Source of the DNA: Absidia repens
Taxonomy: Eukaryota; Mucoromycota; Mucoromycetes; Mucorales; Cunninghamellaceae
Direction of reading: 5' to 3'
Assembly (NCBI GenBank): GCA_002105175.1
Contig: MCGE01000036.1
Location: 310,001 to 374,000, forward strand
DNA length: 64,000 nt
The notes beneath the pieces are model-generated. The model did not search any database, was not told the DNA's origin, and was given only the letters and a program-made list of their open reading frames with translations. The translations under genes were made by a program, and so were the position numbers. Below are positions 1 through 10,692 of this stretch, piece after piece (the stretch's first letter is position 1; every line of letters starts with the position of its first letter).

Positions 1-750
1 GAAAACAAAGAAAAAACACTCAACGCATGCACACAACACTGTCGCAGTAGTGTCACACCAAAATTGAATCACCGTTTGGCATATTTTAAAGGCGTGTCAT
101 TAGTTTCAATAAGCCAAGCTCTGCTACGCCCACTCGCTGATAGAGTGCAATAAAAGGCACAGTATATATACAGAGTCATTAAAAGATATACAATGGTTTA
201 TTTAGTGACATAAAATAAAATAACTAAAGAAGTCAAACAAGCTACACTAAAAGGGGAGTTCTATGATAGAGAGACAAATCATCATCAAAGCGGGAAATGG
301 AATGGGAGGTCATTGTGAGTGGTGAACTGACAAGCGTCAGATATTCTTCACCATTGAATATTTTCGCAAAATGGAAACGCAGTACATTACCGGCTGTCAT
401 GTCATCAATCTTCTTACTGAGTATATGATATCAATCCAAAATTGATACATGAGATACCCAAGGATTAGCTAATCAGTACAAGAAAGAAGGAAAACCGTCG
501 ATGAGTGTAAAGCCGATTAACATTGATGCTGTAGCTTGATTTTTTACCTCGAGTAACCTATTGCTATTCCAAAAAAAAAAAAAAAAAAAAAAAAGGTGTC
601 TGAACTGCCAACCTTTTTTGTGAGTAAAAACTTTCATCCTCACCCACTACGCCAAAATACTGTGTCCGTCCCTGAATTTTATTGGACGAGAGCCATTCAT
701 TTATTATTATTGACTTAACTCATCAAGCATATGCAAAGATACTAAAGATC
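1..750. repeat. Duplicated intergenic segment upstream of an off-window F-box gene
   Basis: No gene is seen here. Positions about 30-540 match 2130-2480 and 5400-5860 closely: the same block with a TATATATACAGAG motif, the run around GGTTTATTTAGTGAC and the stretch ATGATAGAGAGACAAATC occurs in all three. Position 1-60 resembles the DNA just upstream of the start codons at 2094 and 3959, so the start of a further minus-strand F-box copy probably lies just left of base 1. A poly(A) run lies at 570-594. This is the left copy of a tandem segmental duplication. Confidence 0.75.
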
Positions 751-930
751 ATCAAGGAAATACTACCGAGTAAAGAAACATTGTCATTTTTATTGAATCA
801 AATAATAAGATAATTGACAAAACACTAAGTACTACAGCTACCAACGCTTTATCGACCATAATCCCAGGGTCCCCCCCCATCCATCGCCCGCAGAAAACCC
901 AAAGAATAAATTCAAACGCAATATCAATCA

Positions 931-2094
931 TCATTGTTGTTGCTCTTGTTGGCTGTCAATGCCTTGGCGAAAGTCCTGTTGAATTTTGCGGATCGTATTT
1001 AGCTTCAGCCATGCCTCATCGGGCGGCTCCGGCATCGCCCAATTTATATTTATTTCGGGGAAGTGATTGTCATAAATCATACAATTCTGGACAAACACAT
1101 CACGCAATCGACTGCTACCACGTTGAACCAGTCGACGTAATCCATGATACGTGATCTGACGACTATATCTCAGTTTCAAGGAGGATAGATCGGGTAGACA
1201 TGTCGCCATGGTATCCAACACAGTATCCACCATTGGGGAACGACAAAAATAAAGCGTATGAAGTTTGGGATGCGATTGAAGAAACGCGATCAAGGAATCA
1301 TTGTCAAGAGATTCACATTCGTCCAAGATCAATGTGGTCAAATTAGGCCAAACAACAACCATTGCCGTGGTGGTAAACAGACGAGGGACCACATCCACCG
1401 AAAACCGCCCGGCCAATTGCAAAAACGTCAATCCATTCAGGACATGCTTCATATCCGCAATCGTCTCATCTTCCATCACCCAATCTTTCTCTTGCTCGTC
1501 GTCGCCATTATCCTCCTCCTCCTCCTCGTCATCTTCTTTATCCGGCGGCGGGTTGTAGATTTCGTCTAAATTGATCCATAATTCCTCCACCTGGGAAAGA
1601 GCACGTGTCGAGGAGGAGAAAATATCGGGAGGCACACCAGTACATCGATCCAAATGAAGTGTTTTGAGTTGACCACCTAACAAGTCCCAGGTCGAAGGTG
1701 TGAGACTGCATCGCCCGAGATGAAGGAGCTTGAGATTGGGATATTGCCGTAGTAGTTGTTGCATCACTTGGTCAGACACGATCTTGGGAAAATGAAGCCA
1801 CAGTTCTTCCAATGCGCCAACATGCGTCATCAACAGCGAAAGAGAGTCGTCGGTCCACGTGAAGTATTCGAGGTGTAAGGGTCGTATATGTTGCCCTACA
1901 GGATGGCGTGCAGCGACGAGACAGTCGAAGACCTTTTTTCCCGAGTCCGAACTTGTCATCCATATGGTTCGCCATAACAAAGGATTCACCATCGCGTAGA
2001 ACCATTGATTGACAAGAGTGCAGGTGAAACGGTCCTTCTTTTGTAAATGTTGGAAAATGGAATACACCACTTCAGTTGGAAGAAAACGGTCCAT
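931..2094 (-). CDS. F-box/leucine-rich-repeat protein, tandem copy 1
   Basis: Predicted substrate-recognition subunit of an SCF-type ubiquitin ligase; the substrate is unknown. The protein begins MDRFLPTEVVYSIFQHL, a normal F-box start, followed by TCTLVNQWFYAMVNPLLWRTIW (written here across the F-box, residues about 1-50). Degenerate leucine-rich repeats follow (LRPLHLEY-, LKLLHLGRC-, LKTLHLDRC- and LTTLILDEC-like units), interrupted near residues 185-210 by a run of Asp/Glu. The end is Gln-rich. I chose the ATG at 2094 (387 residues) because both tandem copies align from MDRF; an upstream in-frame ATG at 2160 would add 22 poorly conserved residues. No intron is needed. It is a close paralogue of the gene at 2790-3959, head-to-tail with it. 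Confidence 0.85.
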   Translation of the reverse strand: MDRFLPTEVVYSIFQHLQKKDRFTCTLVNQWFYAMVNPLLWRTIWMTSSDSGKKVFDCLVAARHPVGQHIRPLHLEYFTWTDDSLSLLMTHVGALEELWLHFPKIVSDQVMQQLLRQYPNLKLLHLGRCSLTPSTWDLLGGQLKTLHLDRCTGVPPDIFSSSTRALSQVEELWINLDEIYNPPPDKEDDEEEEEDNGDDEQEKDWVMEDETIADMKHVLNGLTFLQLAGRFSVDVVPRLFTTTAMVVVWPNLTTLILDECESLDNDSLIAFLQSHPKLHTLYFCRSPMVDTVLDTMATCLPDLSSLKLRYSRQITYHGLRRLVQRGSSRLRDVFVQNCMIYDNHFPEININWAMPEPPDEAWLKLNTIRKIQQDFRQGIDSQQEQQQ

Positions 2095-2122
2095 GATGGG
2101 AAGAAAAAGACAAAGAAAGACC

Positions 2123-2789
2123 CATTCAGCACCACACAACACCAGTCGCAGTAGTGTCACACCAAAATTGAACCACCGTTTGGCATATTTTAAAAAGGCA
2201 TCTCACTAGTTTCAATAAGCCAAGCTCTGCTGCGCCCACTCGCTGATAGAGTGCAATAAAAGGCATAGTATATATACAGAGTCATTAAAAGATATACAAT
2301 GGTTTATTTAGTGACATAAAATAAAATAACTAAAAAAGTCAAACAAACTACACTAAAAGGGGAGTTCTATGATAGAGAGACAAATCATCATCAAAGCGGG
2401 AAATGGAATGGGGGGGGGTCACTGTGAGTGGTGAACTGACAAGCGTCAGATATTCTTCACCATCGAATATTTTCCCAAAATGCACTACGCCAATATTATG
2501 TGTCCGCCTCTGAATCTTATTCGACCGAGAGCCATTCATTTATTACCATTGACTCAACTCATCAAGTATAATAAAAGATACCAAAGATCATCAAGGAAAT
2601 ACCATCGAGTAAAGATATATTTTATTTTTTATTGAATCACAAAATAAAAAAAATAATTGACTAAACACTAAGCACTAAGCACTACAGCTACCGACGCTTT
2701 GTCGACCATAATAATCCCACAACTGCCCGCCCCCCATCTATCGCCCACAAAAAACCCCAAAGAATAAATTCAAAACCAATGATCAATCG
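2123..2789. repeat. Duplicated intergenic segment between tandem F-box genes
   Basis: The promoter side of copy 1 and the 3' flank of copy 2. It repeats the block at 30-540 with few changes (TATATATACAGAG at about 2270, the ATGATAGAGAGACAAATC stretch at about 2370), but is shortened relative to it after about 2480, where a segment of roughly 200 bases present near 370-640 is missing. I see no gene here. Confidence 0.75.
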
Positions 2790-3959
2790 TCATTGTTGCT
2801 GTTCTTGTTGGCTGTCAATAATGCCTTGGCGCGAAAAGTCCAGTTGAATTTTGCGGATCGTCTCTTGTTTCAACCATACCGCACCGAGCGGACCCAGCAT
2901 CCCCCAACTTTTATGCATCGTGATTTCGGGGAAGTGTTTTGCAAAAATCATACAATTCAGGACGAACACATCACGCAATCGCCTGCTACCACGTTGAATC
3001 AGCCGACGTAATCCATGATGTGTGATCTGACGACTATATCTCAGTTGCAAGACGGATAAATCGGGAAGACAGGTCGCCATGGTATCCAACACAGTATCCA
3101 CCATCGGGGCACGACATAAATGAAGTGTATGAAGTTTGGGATGCGATTGAAGAAACGCGATCAAGGTATCATTGTCCAGGCGTTCACATTCGTCCAAGAT
3201 CAACGTGGTCAAATGAGGCCAAACAACAATCATATGGGTGGTAAACAGACGAGGGACCACATCCACCGAAAACCGCCCAGTCACTTGCAAATGCGTCAAT
3301 TCGTTCAGGACGTGCTTCATATCCGCGATCGTGTCATCTTCCATCATCCAACATGTCTCTTGCTCGTCGTCGTTATTATCGTCCTCGTCAACATCTTCTT
3401 CTTCAGGGGGCAGCGGGTTGTAGATTTCGTTCAAATCGATCCATAATTCCTCCAACTGGGAAAGAGAACGTGTCGACGCGAAAAGATCGGGAGGCACACC
3501 TTGACATCGATCCAAATGAAGTGCTTTGAGTTGACCACCTAACATGTACCAGGTCGACGGTGTGAGACGGCATTTCCCGAGATGAAGGAGTCTGAGATTG
3601 GGATAATGGTGCAGTAGTTGTTGTATCACTTGGTCAGACACGTTCTTGGTGAAATGGAGCCACAGTTCTTCCAAATCGCTAACGTGCGTCATCAACAGCG
3701 AAAGAGAGTCGTCAGTCCAAGTAGTATATTCGAGATTGATGCATCGTATATGTTGTCCTACAGGATGGTGTGCAGCGACGAGCCGGTCGAAAAACAGTTC
3801 TTCCGTGTCCGAACATTTTAGCCAGATGGTTCGCCATAACAAAGGATTCACCGTCGCGTAGAACCATTGATTGACAAGCGTGCAGGTGAAAAGGTCGTGA
3901 TGATCTTCTTCTAAATGGTGGAAAATGGAAGACACGATTTCAGTTGGAAAACGGTCCAT
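2790..3959 (-). CDS. F-box/leucine-rich-repeat protein, tandem copy 2
   Basis: Paralogue of the neighbouring gene, of almost the same length (389 residues from the ATG at 3959; an upstream in-frame ATG at 4019 lies in a CA-repeat-derived stretch and is unlikely to be the start). The N-terminus MDRFPTEIVSSIFHHL is an F-box; leucine-rich repeats and the acidic insert (residues about 180-205) occupy the same positions as in copy 1, and the C-terminus is again Gln-rich. Differences are mostly substitutions and small in-frame length changes in the acidic tract, the pattern of a duplicate still translated rather than a decaying one. Predicted role: adaptor that brings a target protein to an SCF ubiquitin ligase. 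Confidence 0.85.
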   Translation of the reverse strand: MDRFPTEIVSSIFHHLEEDHHDLFTCTLVNQWFYATVNPLLWRTIWLKCSDTEELFFDRLVAAHHPVGQHIRCINLEYTTWTDDSLSLLMTHVSDLEELWLHFTKNVSDQVIQQLLHHYPNLRLLHLGKCRLTPSTWYMLGGQLKALHLDRCQGVPPDLFASTRSLSQLEELWIDLNEIYNPLPPEEEDVDEDDNNDDEQETCWMMEDDTIADMKHVLNELTHLQVTGRFSVDVVPRLFTTHMIVVWPHLTTLILDECERLDNDTLIAFLQSHPKLHTLHLCRAPMVDTVLDTMATCLPDLSVLQLRYSRQITHHGLRRLIQRGSRRLRDVFVLNCMIFAKHFPEITMHKSWGMLGPLGAVWLKQETIRKIQLDFSRQGIIDSQQEQQQ

Positions 3960-4099
3960 GATGGGAGGAAAAACAAAAGAAAGAAACCACTCAGCACACA
4001 CACACACAGGCACATACACAACACAGTCGCAGTAGTGTCACACCAAAATTGAACCACCGTTGGCATAGTTTAAAGGTGTCCCACTAGTTTACAGTATTT

Positions 4100-4122
4100 T
4101 CAGTTTCAATTGAGACCAAGTG

Positions 4123-4154
<32 letters not shown>

Positions 4155-4712
4155 GGGGGGGGGGCAATTGCTCCAGTTCAGAGGATTTTCAGAGAGCTTC
4201 AGAGGAATTTCAGAGGGTTTTCAGAGGATATTCAGAGGATTTTTCAGTTACCGTCCGTACCACCTTCCTTGTATCGTCGATAATTTGAACACGCTATGTG
4301 ACATTAGCAATATAAAAAATGGCATTGCTTATTCAATACAGTAATGCTTTAAAAAAAATAGAAATAAAAATCATGATTATTATTTTCGTTTTGGAATGAA
4401 ATTTGTTTCGTATCTATTTCTCATCATAATGAACGTTTTTGATAATAGAGCTTGATGATCGTTTTTGTCTTGGTGGCTGTTAGTGGTGGTGTCACCTTTT
4501 GATATAGGTGAGCTACTAGTAAAGGTGTAGGTGGTGATGGTGCTAAATTTGATACTGAAGGAGGAGGCGGTGGAACTGATGGCAAAGTTTATGCCTTTGG
4601 CGGTGATTCCAGTGTAGAACGGTGGTGGCTATCATGGTTTTTTAGACAGATCTTTCAATAGACGTTTTGACGGTTCTGATAATTGGTATTGTTCAGGTGA
4701 GTCAATCTGTTG

Positions 4713-4720
<8 letters not shown>
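4100..4720 (+). repeat. Dispersed repeat E: CAGAGG-type satellite head plus Gly-rich exon-like module
   Basis: A T/G homopolymer (4123-4163) is followed by a head of short CAGAGGATTTT-like units (4170-4245), a conserved body ending near 4340, and then a 350-bp block shared with 43060-43440 and 44170-44540. That block can be read in the plus strand as a Gly-rich peptide (GDGAKFDTEGGGGGTDGKVY) ending at a GTGAGT splice-donor-like site. In this copy the frame is broken near 4615. With the minisatellite that follows, it interrupts the intergenic segment which is continuous in the other two F-box duplicates. Confidence 0.7.
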
Positions 4721-4746
<26 letters not shown>

Positions 4747-4764
4747 GGCGAAATTGAACTGCTA

Positions 4765-5340
4765 GCTAGCTCAGAAAAGTTGTTCGCTAACTCAAAAAAC
4801 CTGTTCGCTAACTCAAAAAAGCTGTTCGCTAACTCGGAAAAGTTGTTCGCTAACTCGAAAAAGTTGTTCGCTAACTCGGAAAAGTTGTTCGCTAACTCGG
4901 AAAAGCTGTTCGCTAACTCGAAAAACTGCTAGCTAACTCGAAAAAGTTGTTCGCTAACTCGGAAAACCTGTTCGCTAACTCGGAAAACCTGTTCGCTAAC
5001 TCGAAAAAGTTGTTCGCTAACTCGAAAAAGTTGTTCGCTAACTCGAAAAACCTGTTCGCTAACTCGGAAAAGCTGTTCGCTAACTCGGAAAAGTTGTTCG
5101 CTAACTCGAAAAAATTGTTCGCTAACTCGGAAAAGCTGTTCGCTAACTCGAAAAAGCTGTTCGCTAACTCGGAAAAGCTGTTCGCTAACTCGGAAAAGCT
5201 GTTGGCTAACTCGGAAAAGCTGTTCGCTAACTCGGAAAAGCTGTTCGCTAACTCGAAAAACTGCTAGCTAACTCGAAGAAAGTGCTAGCTAACTCGAAAA
5301 AATTGCTAGCTAACTCGAAGAAACTGCGAGCTAACTCTAG
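4765..5340 (+). repeat. 21-bp minisatellite (about 26 units)
   Basis: Tandem copies of a 21-bp unit, consensus CTGTTCGCTAACTCGGAAAA plus G, with G/A and C/T variants and a degenerate end in GCTAGCTAACTCGAA. Because 21 is divisible by three, one plus-strand frame stays open over 4947-5267 and would encode a seven-residue repeat (FANSEKL/FANSKKL). That frame has no ATG and no flanking gene structure, so I treat it as a non-coding minisatellite. Confidence 0.85.
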
Positions 5341-5394
5341 TAGCTAACTCTACTAGCTTACTCAGAAATACTGCTAGCTATACTCTAAACCGCG

Positions 5395-5951
5395 ATCCTC
5401 TTTAGCCAGTAGCATAGTGTAAATAGCCGAGCTCTGCTGCGCCTATTCGGTGATAGTGTGTAATAAATAAATAAAAAGATACAGTATATATACAGAGTCA
5501 TTAAAAGAAATACAATGGTTTATTTAGGGGACAAAAAATAAAATAACTAAAAAAGTCAAACAAACTACAATAAATGGGGTGCTCTATGATAGAGAGACAA
5601 ATCATCATCAAAGCGGGAAATGGAATGAGCGGTCATTGTGAGCGGTGAACTGACAAGCGTTAGATATTCTTCACCATCGAATATTCTCCCAAGATGGAAA
5701 CGCAGTACATTATTGGCTGTCAAGTCATCAACCTTCTTACTAAGTATATGAGATCAATCCAAAATTGATACATGAGGTACCCAAGGATCAGCTAATCAGT
5801 ACCAGAATGAAGGAGAACCGTCGATGAGAGTAAAGACAATCAACATTGGAGTTGTAGCTTGATTTTTTATAGGAAATGAAAAATCCTTGACTGATTTATT
5901 GTTATTATAAGGGAAAAAAAAAAAAAAAAACTGAGCGTAGACGGTCCGGTC

Positions 5952-5982
<31 letters not shown>

Positions 5983-6268
5983 TTACGAAAGCGAAGATAC
6001 ATGCTATTATTCTGTCAAGTCATCAACAATCAGAAATAGTATAAAAGAATAAAATAATGAAAGCATACATATCGTCATAAAAACCACGTTGAATTCAATC
6101 AAAATTACATTTTGCCTCTTTTACTATATGAATGGGTCAGGGACAGGGCCAGGGATCGTGATTCGGCGGGTGTTAAAAGAGTATACACAATACAAAAATC
6201 TGTTCGACCACCTGGACAAACAAAAAAAAAAAAAAAAAACTGCTCTTTTAATATGTATATATATCTAT
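5395..6268. repeat. Third copy of the F-box intergenic segment, with a (TA)n run
   Basis: From about 5400 to 5870 the sequence matches 85-540 and 2215-2480, including the TATATATACAGAG and ATGATAGAGAGACAAATC marks. It marks the right end of the duplicated block and is separated from the start of the segment at 4080 by the inserted repeat E and minisatellite. A (TA)n microsatellite lies at 5952-5979. The rest, to 6268, is the presumed promoter and leader of the following plus-strand F-box gene. Confidence 0.7.
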
Positions 6269-7378
6269 ATGACCCAACTACCTCAGGAAATAATATCGCT
6301 GATCGTCTGGCACCTCACTTCCAAGTCAGATCTTTACAACTGTACACTCGTCAACTATGCCTTCCATCACGCCGCCAATCCACTTTTATGGAATAAACCA
6401 GCCCTCGACTCGGACGATACTACACAACGCTTCATTGCTTGTCTAAAGGCAACCCAGGATCCCTTTACTGGGAGAGCATCAGCACAGCATGTACGCGACC
6501 TCGCTTTGTCTCATCGTCGGTGGACCGACACTGATTTTATCTTTGTGATGCAACAGACTTGCCATCTTGAAACCCTGTCCATTCTGTCTCGGCATATCAC
6601 GGACACCAGTTTGCGACTCCTTCCACGCCACTCTCCTCGCCTTCACACCCTAAAGCTCTATGGCAGCTCTGTCTCCCAGTTCACCATCGATGCATTAGGC
6701 CAGCACTGCCATCAACTCACTCATCTTACCCTGAGCCATTGCCGGAATCTTGGGCCCGACACCTTCTCCGCCCTGACACGGTGTCCTCTGACGTACCTTG
6801 CCATTGAACATCCTGGCCCTGGCTTGACGGCGACATTTGAAAAAAAGGTGATCCATGATTTGACGTGCCCTGCGTTTGGTGACGGTTTGCGACACTTGGT
6901 GCTAGATGTCCACAGCAGCAGTCTTGGTTTTATCCATCGGCTATTATACTTGGCCACCACCAGCCATCGCAACGTATGGCATGGTTTGGTCTCGTTGACC
7001 ATAGCAGGATACGATCACAGCAACACCAACCATGACTGCCTTGTGGTTTTTTTACAATCCCGTCGTCGGTCGAGTCTCAAACACCTGCACCTGCTCCGTG
7101 CCAAGCATATTGATACCCTGTTCAACAGCAGCCTCACTCTTGATCTCACGCATGTGTCTCTGATTCACTCGTCGAATGTGAATGAGCGTGCCATCCGTCG
7201 GTTGGTATGCCAATGCTGCCCGATGCTCCAGTCCATGGACCTGCTAGGTTGTCAACTCACGCCCGCCATGTTGCCGGAAGCCAGCAGCAGCTGTCATATG
7301 CAGTGTGAAACAATGACTACGGTGCATCGTTTGGATGAAGACGCGATCAACAAGATACGACAGGCGGGCATGAATTAA
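6269..7378 (+). CDS. F-box/leucine-rich-repeat protein (divergent paralogue)
   Basis: A 369-residue protein from the ATG at 6269. The open frame continues upstream to 6089, but those 60 residues contain a poly-lysine run from an A homopolymer and do not look conserved, whereas MTQLPQEIISLIVWHL is a textbook F-box start. The F-box covers residues about 1-45 (TLVNYAFHHAANPLLW). Leucine-rich repeats follow (LETLSIL, LHTLKLYG, LTHLTLSHC, LKHLHLLRA units). No intron is required. A poly(A) signal AATAAA lies at about 7615. It is convergent with the gene at 8754-10052, and the pseudogene at 10264-10692 derives from a close relative of it. Confidence 0.85.
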   Translation: MTQLPQEIISLIVWHLTSKSDLYNCTLVNYAFHHAANPLLWNKPALDSDDTTQRFIACLKATQDPFTGRASAQHVRDLALSHRRWTDTDFIFVMQQTCHLETLSILSRHITDTSLRLLPRHSPRLHTLKLYGSSVSQFTIDALGQHCHQLTHLTLSHCRNLGPDTFSALTRCPLTYLAIEHPGPGLTATFEKKVIHDLTCPAFGDGLRHLVLDVHSSSLGFIHRLLYLATTSHRNVWHGLVSLTIAGYDHSNTNHDCLVVFLQSRRRSSLKHLHLLRAKHIDTLFNSSLTLDLTHVSLIHSSNVNERAIRRLVCQCCPMLQSMDLLGCQLTPAMLPEASSSCHMQCETMTTVHRLDEDAINKIRQAGMN

Positions 7379-8753
7379 TCCCCAATCCAATGCAAAACAA
7401 AGAAGAAGGTACAGAAGGCAGGGGGCGGGAGGGAAGACTTGACTTCTGTTTAGGGGATGTATTGACGATTCCTTCTGGTATTGTAGTCAGTATATATATA
7501 TATTTATTATAGATAGATAGATAGTGTTTTTAGCTTTGATATATTGTACCCTTTTATTTTCTTTTACTATTGTGATGTAATATATACATCTCTATATATT
7601 TTTCTATACCTTACAATAAAAACATACCTGTCTTTTTAATTCTTTAATGTTGTGTCTTTACTGATTCATTGTATTTCATTTGTATGATCATTTATACATG
7701 ATGATGACACGGGTCAGAAAGAGGGGTAGGGGTGAATATAGGGCGAAAAGAATATATACTAAATTGGTAGCCAATATGATCTGGTGGATAGATTGATTGG
7801 TGATGAGGCCGAAAAAAAAAAGAACATTTAAATTTGAACATGAATTTTATAACAATGGTTGTATAAAACACACCAAAAGGGGGAGGGAGGTGACAAAGAG
7901 TTGGTTGGCATGCTATACAGTATACATTCAGAAAAAAAAGATGTTCGCTCTAGTGCTCAACATGAGTTTGAATCAAAGGTTAAATAGATAGATTTTATTG
8001 AAGTGCTGAAGAAGTAAAAAAAAATAAACTGGAATGGTCAACAGCTAATCTAAATGGGTGAGGGTGACAAACATATAAAAGGATGTACTATTGAAGCCAA
8101 CTATTATAATCCTATGAGAGAGTCTAGCGGTGGTAAAGATAAAAAAAAAAATATTGGGTATACTTTATTCAAATGTAGAAATAAACCATGACAAACTAGA
8201 ACTAAACTAAACTAATGATGGTTCCATGGCACTCTTCTTTTTTAAGATGCTACCCTATCTAGTGATGGTCGTAAATCAGACATGCAAAATGAAAGGGTTT
8301 CTCCATGCATATTTGTCATCCCTGATCCGAAAACCCTTCTAAGCTAGTCTAGCACTAATATAAGATTATTTCAACCGCAATGAGATTCCAATGATGAAGA
8401 AAAATGGAGGAAGGATAGAAAAGCAAGAGAGGAAAATGAAAAATGGGAAACTGGGGAGAGAAAAAAAAAAAAAAAACTTCACGTGGACGGCATTTGAAAT
8501 ATTTTCGGTGACTTTTGGTGAGATTTTTTTCTTGCCCCTTCGAATTTTCATTGAGTCCCAGATCACACACACAGTTAAAAAAGGAATGGTTCAAAACAGT
8601 AACATATAGTTTATTTATTCACAAGATAACATTAAAAAAAGGGGGGGGTATATACTATTCTAAAAACAATGGACCACGTAGTAAAACTACAATATCTAAA
8701 CTAAATACCTGACACGTTTGAATGCCCAATATCCATCTTCAGCCCATATATAA
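7379..8753. other. Convergent intergenic region with one dispersed repeat C core
   Basis: Shared 3' flank of two convergent F-box genes. It holds the probable poly(A) signal of the left gene (about 7615), a TATATATA run (7493-7502) and a GATA run (7511-7524). A conserved piece of about 70 bases at 8278-8350 (core GAAAGGGTTTCTCCATGCAT then AACCCTTCTAAGCTAGT) recurs at 10693-10765, 32490-32560, 34170-34200, 38840-38910 and 39650-39710. I see no convincing gene. Confidence 0.6.
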
Positions 8754-10052
8754 TTATTCATCCATTGGCTCATTGGTTGTTTTGGAGTGGTGTTCCTCTT
8801 TTCGATGACTTTGCTGGTTGTTCTTTTTTAAATGTGTGTCAGTGTCCCATCCTTGCTGATGATGAATTTTTTGAATGGCCTTGTGATCTAAAGAACGGAC
8901 ATACAACGCCCCCAATCGAGACGACGATGCAATACAATGCTGTAGCTGCGCCTCAGGAAAGCGAGAGGCCAAAATACCACATTGATCCAGTTGGAACCGA
9001 GTCATTTTCAAACAACATTGGACGAGTCGACGAACGCCATGGTGTGTGATGCGTCCACATTTTATGAGGTGCACCTTTTCAAGACACGTCGATAAAAACA
9101 TCCCCATGGCATGCAACGAGGTATCGGTGATGCTGTATCCTTCAAAAACAATGGACGTGAGTCGACCGTGGGATTGGAAAAACGCCCACAACATGGCTTC
9201 ATTGACGTTGTGGCATGTCGCAAGATGCAAACACGTCAGCTGAGACCAGATAGGATCCATATTGTCCATGGTTAAAACAAGATCCAAAAATGAGATCCGT
9301 GGAGCGATAAGCGATAGGCGGTCCAGACTATGTTGTTGTTGTTGTTGTTGTTGTTGTTTTTCTTCATGTGACACATCCAACGGCGATCGCTGCATTTGCT
9401 GTGAGTCCTCTGCTGCTGCTGCTACTACGGATCCCCTAGGTGGTGTATGATTGTCCTCTTCCAAATCCATATTGCCACCTTCCACAGTAATGCATTTTAA
9501 TGAAGGGCAAGCCATCCATGCACCCACCAATCGAGGCGATAATCCAGTGCAGTCGACTAATGAAAGTTCGCCCAGCTGTAGACAGTGTTGACGTAACATG
9601 TGGCACATGTGCGGTGACATGTTACAGTTTTTAAGATGGAGTGTACGAAGATGGGAGAAATGATGTTCAAGATGCTTCGTGATGGTGCGATCGGGCTGAA
9701 TAAGAGCTAGATTGATCCCAAGTGATTCCAGACGAACGGTATGTTGGATAAAAGCCAAAAACTCCGCTCTTGTCAAAGGAAAACAAAAATCGACGTGTCG
9801 TATATTGTGACCCAAGAAGGCGTGGCACAGTGACGGTGGCGGTGGTGGTGGTGGTTTGTTGGTACGTAACGTATTGTTGATGGTAGTCAAAGATGCTTTG
9901 TTCGGAATGGTCAATGATTGCCATAATATTGGACTTGCTGTCGCGTAGAATAGTTTGCTGATCAGTGCACATGCATAAAGATCCCGTTGATCATGGACTT
10001 GCTTGATAATCAAAGGAATCAGCTCAAGTGGAAGTGAACCGAGGCTGGTCAT
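8754..10052 (-). CDS. F-box/leucine-rich-repeat protein with poly-Pro and poly-Gln insertions
   Basis: A 432-residue protein beginning MTSLGSLPLELIPLIIKQV. The F-box covers about residues 5-50 (ALISKLFYATASPILWQSL), then degenerate leucine-rich repeats. A short proline run (residues about 65-73) and a glutamine run (about residues 232-240, encoded by repeated CAA/CAG) interrupt the repeats. The C-terminus is charged and low in complexity. It keeps the family's late block (ITHHGVRRLVQ) also present in the genes at 931 and 2790, so it is a member of the same expanded family although far diverged. No intron is needed. Confidence 0.83.
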   Translation of the reverse strand: MTSLGSLPLELIPLIIKQVHDQRDLYACALISKLFYATASPILWQSLTIPNKASLTTINNTLRTNKPPPPPPPSLCHAFLGHNIRHVDFCFPLTRAEFLAFIQHTVRLESLGINLALIQPDRTITKHLEHHFSHLRTLHLKNCNMSPHMCHMLRQHCLQLGELSLVDCTGLSPRLVGAWMACPSLKCITVEGGNMDLEEDNHTPPRGSVVAAAAEDSQQMQRSPLDVSHEEKQQQQQQQQHSLDRLSLIAPRISFLDLVLTMDNMDPIWSQLTCLHLATCHNVNEAMLWAFFQSHGRLTSIVFEGYSITDTSLHAMGMFLSTCLEKVHLIKCGRITHHGVRRLVQCCLKMTRFQLDQCGILASRFPEAQLQHCIASSSRLGALYVRSLDHKAIQKIHHQQGWDTDTHLKKNNQQSHRKEEHHSKTTNEPMDE

Positions 10053-10263
10053 ATAAAAGAGTGGATAAAAAGAAAAAGAAAAAAAAATAGAGACAGGATA
10101 AATGGAACAACGCCCTCCCCCCCCCCCTTTTTTTTTTTTTTTGACAAAAAGTCAGGGAGGTACATGCAAAGCATCGTTGAGCGGCGTTTCAACATTTGAT
10201 ATTTTTGGGATCTTCGCCCATAAAAAAATAGTGCTTCTTCTTTTCTTACTTTTTTTTTTTTTT

Positions 10264-10692
10264 ATGTGAACCAACTACCTCATGAAACAGTATCTTTGAT
10301 TTTCCATCAGCTCACTTCCAAGCAAGATCTTTTACCACTGTACACTCACCAACAAAGCCTTCCATTAAGGCAGTCAATCCAGTGTTATGGCATACACTAT
10401 TTATCGACAATCACGCCACTGCACGACGCATCCTTACTTGTCTCAGGTCAGCACCATGTCCCGTTGGAAGAAGACATGTAAGAGATCTTTCGATGTTCAC
10501 CATCTTATGGACCGACGATGAATTTCTTTTTGTGATACAACACCTTACTCACTTGGAACGCTCAGTGACTGAGCCAACAATGGACGCCTTCGGTCAGCAT
10601 TACCATCAACTTGCCTCTTTTTCGCTTGACCAGTTGTAATGATCTTGGTGCAGTTACTTTCTCACCATTGGCCTATTGCTTTAGATTAGTAT
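10264..10692 (+). pseudogene. Truncated, frameshifted F-box gene copy
   Basis: The stretch reads in two frames as a broken relative of the gene at 6269-7378: NQLPHETVSLIFHQL just after the start, then, after a frameshift near 10380, ARRILTCLRS and HVRDLSMFTILWTDDEFLF, matching HVRDLALSHRRWTD in the intact gene. The block between the first and second leucine-rich repeats is deleted (10560-10575), and similarity stops at about 10692 where a repeat C core begins. The start codon is out of frame with the F-box. The gene is therefore dead. Confidence 0.8.

Noticed and set aside
2094..2160. Upstream ATG (2160) as the start of the first tandem F-box gene
   Set aside because: The added residues are not shared in sequence with the second tandem copy beyond a short hydrophobic stretch, while both copies align from MDRF; kept as an alternative only.
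4947..5267. Heptapeptide-repeat frame (FANSEKL)n as a coding gene
   Set aside because: No ATG, and it begins and ends inside the minisatellite; the open frame follows from the 21-bp period.
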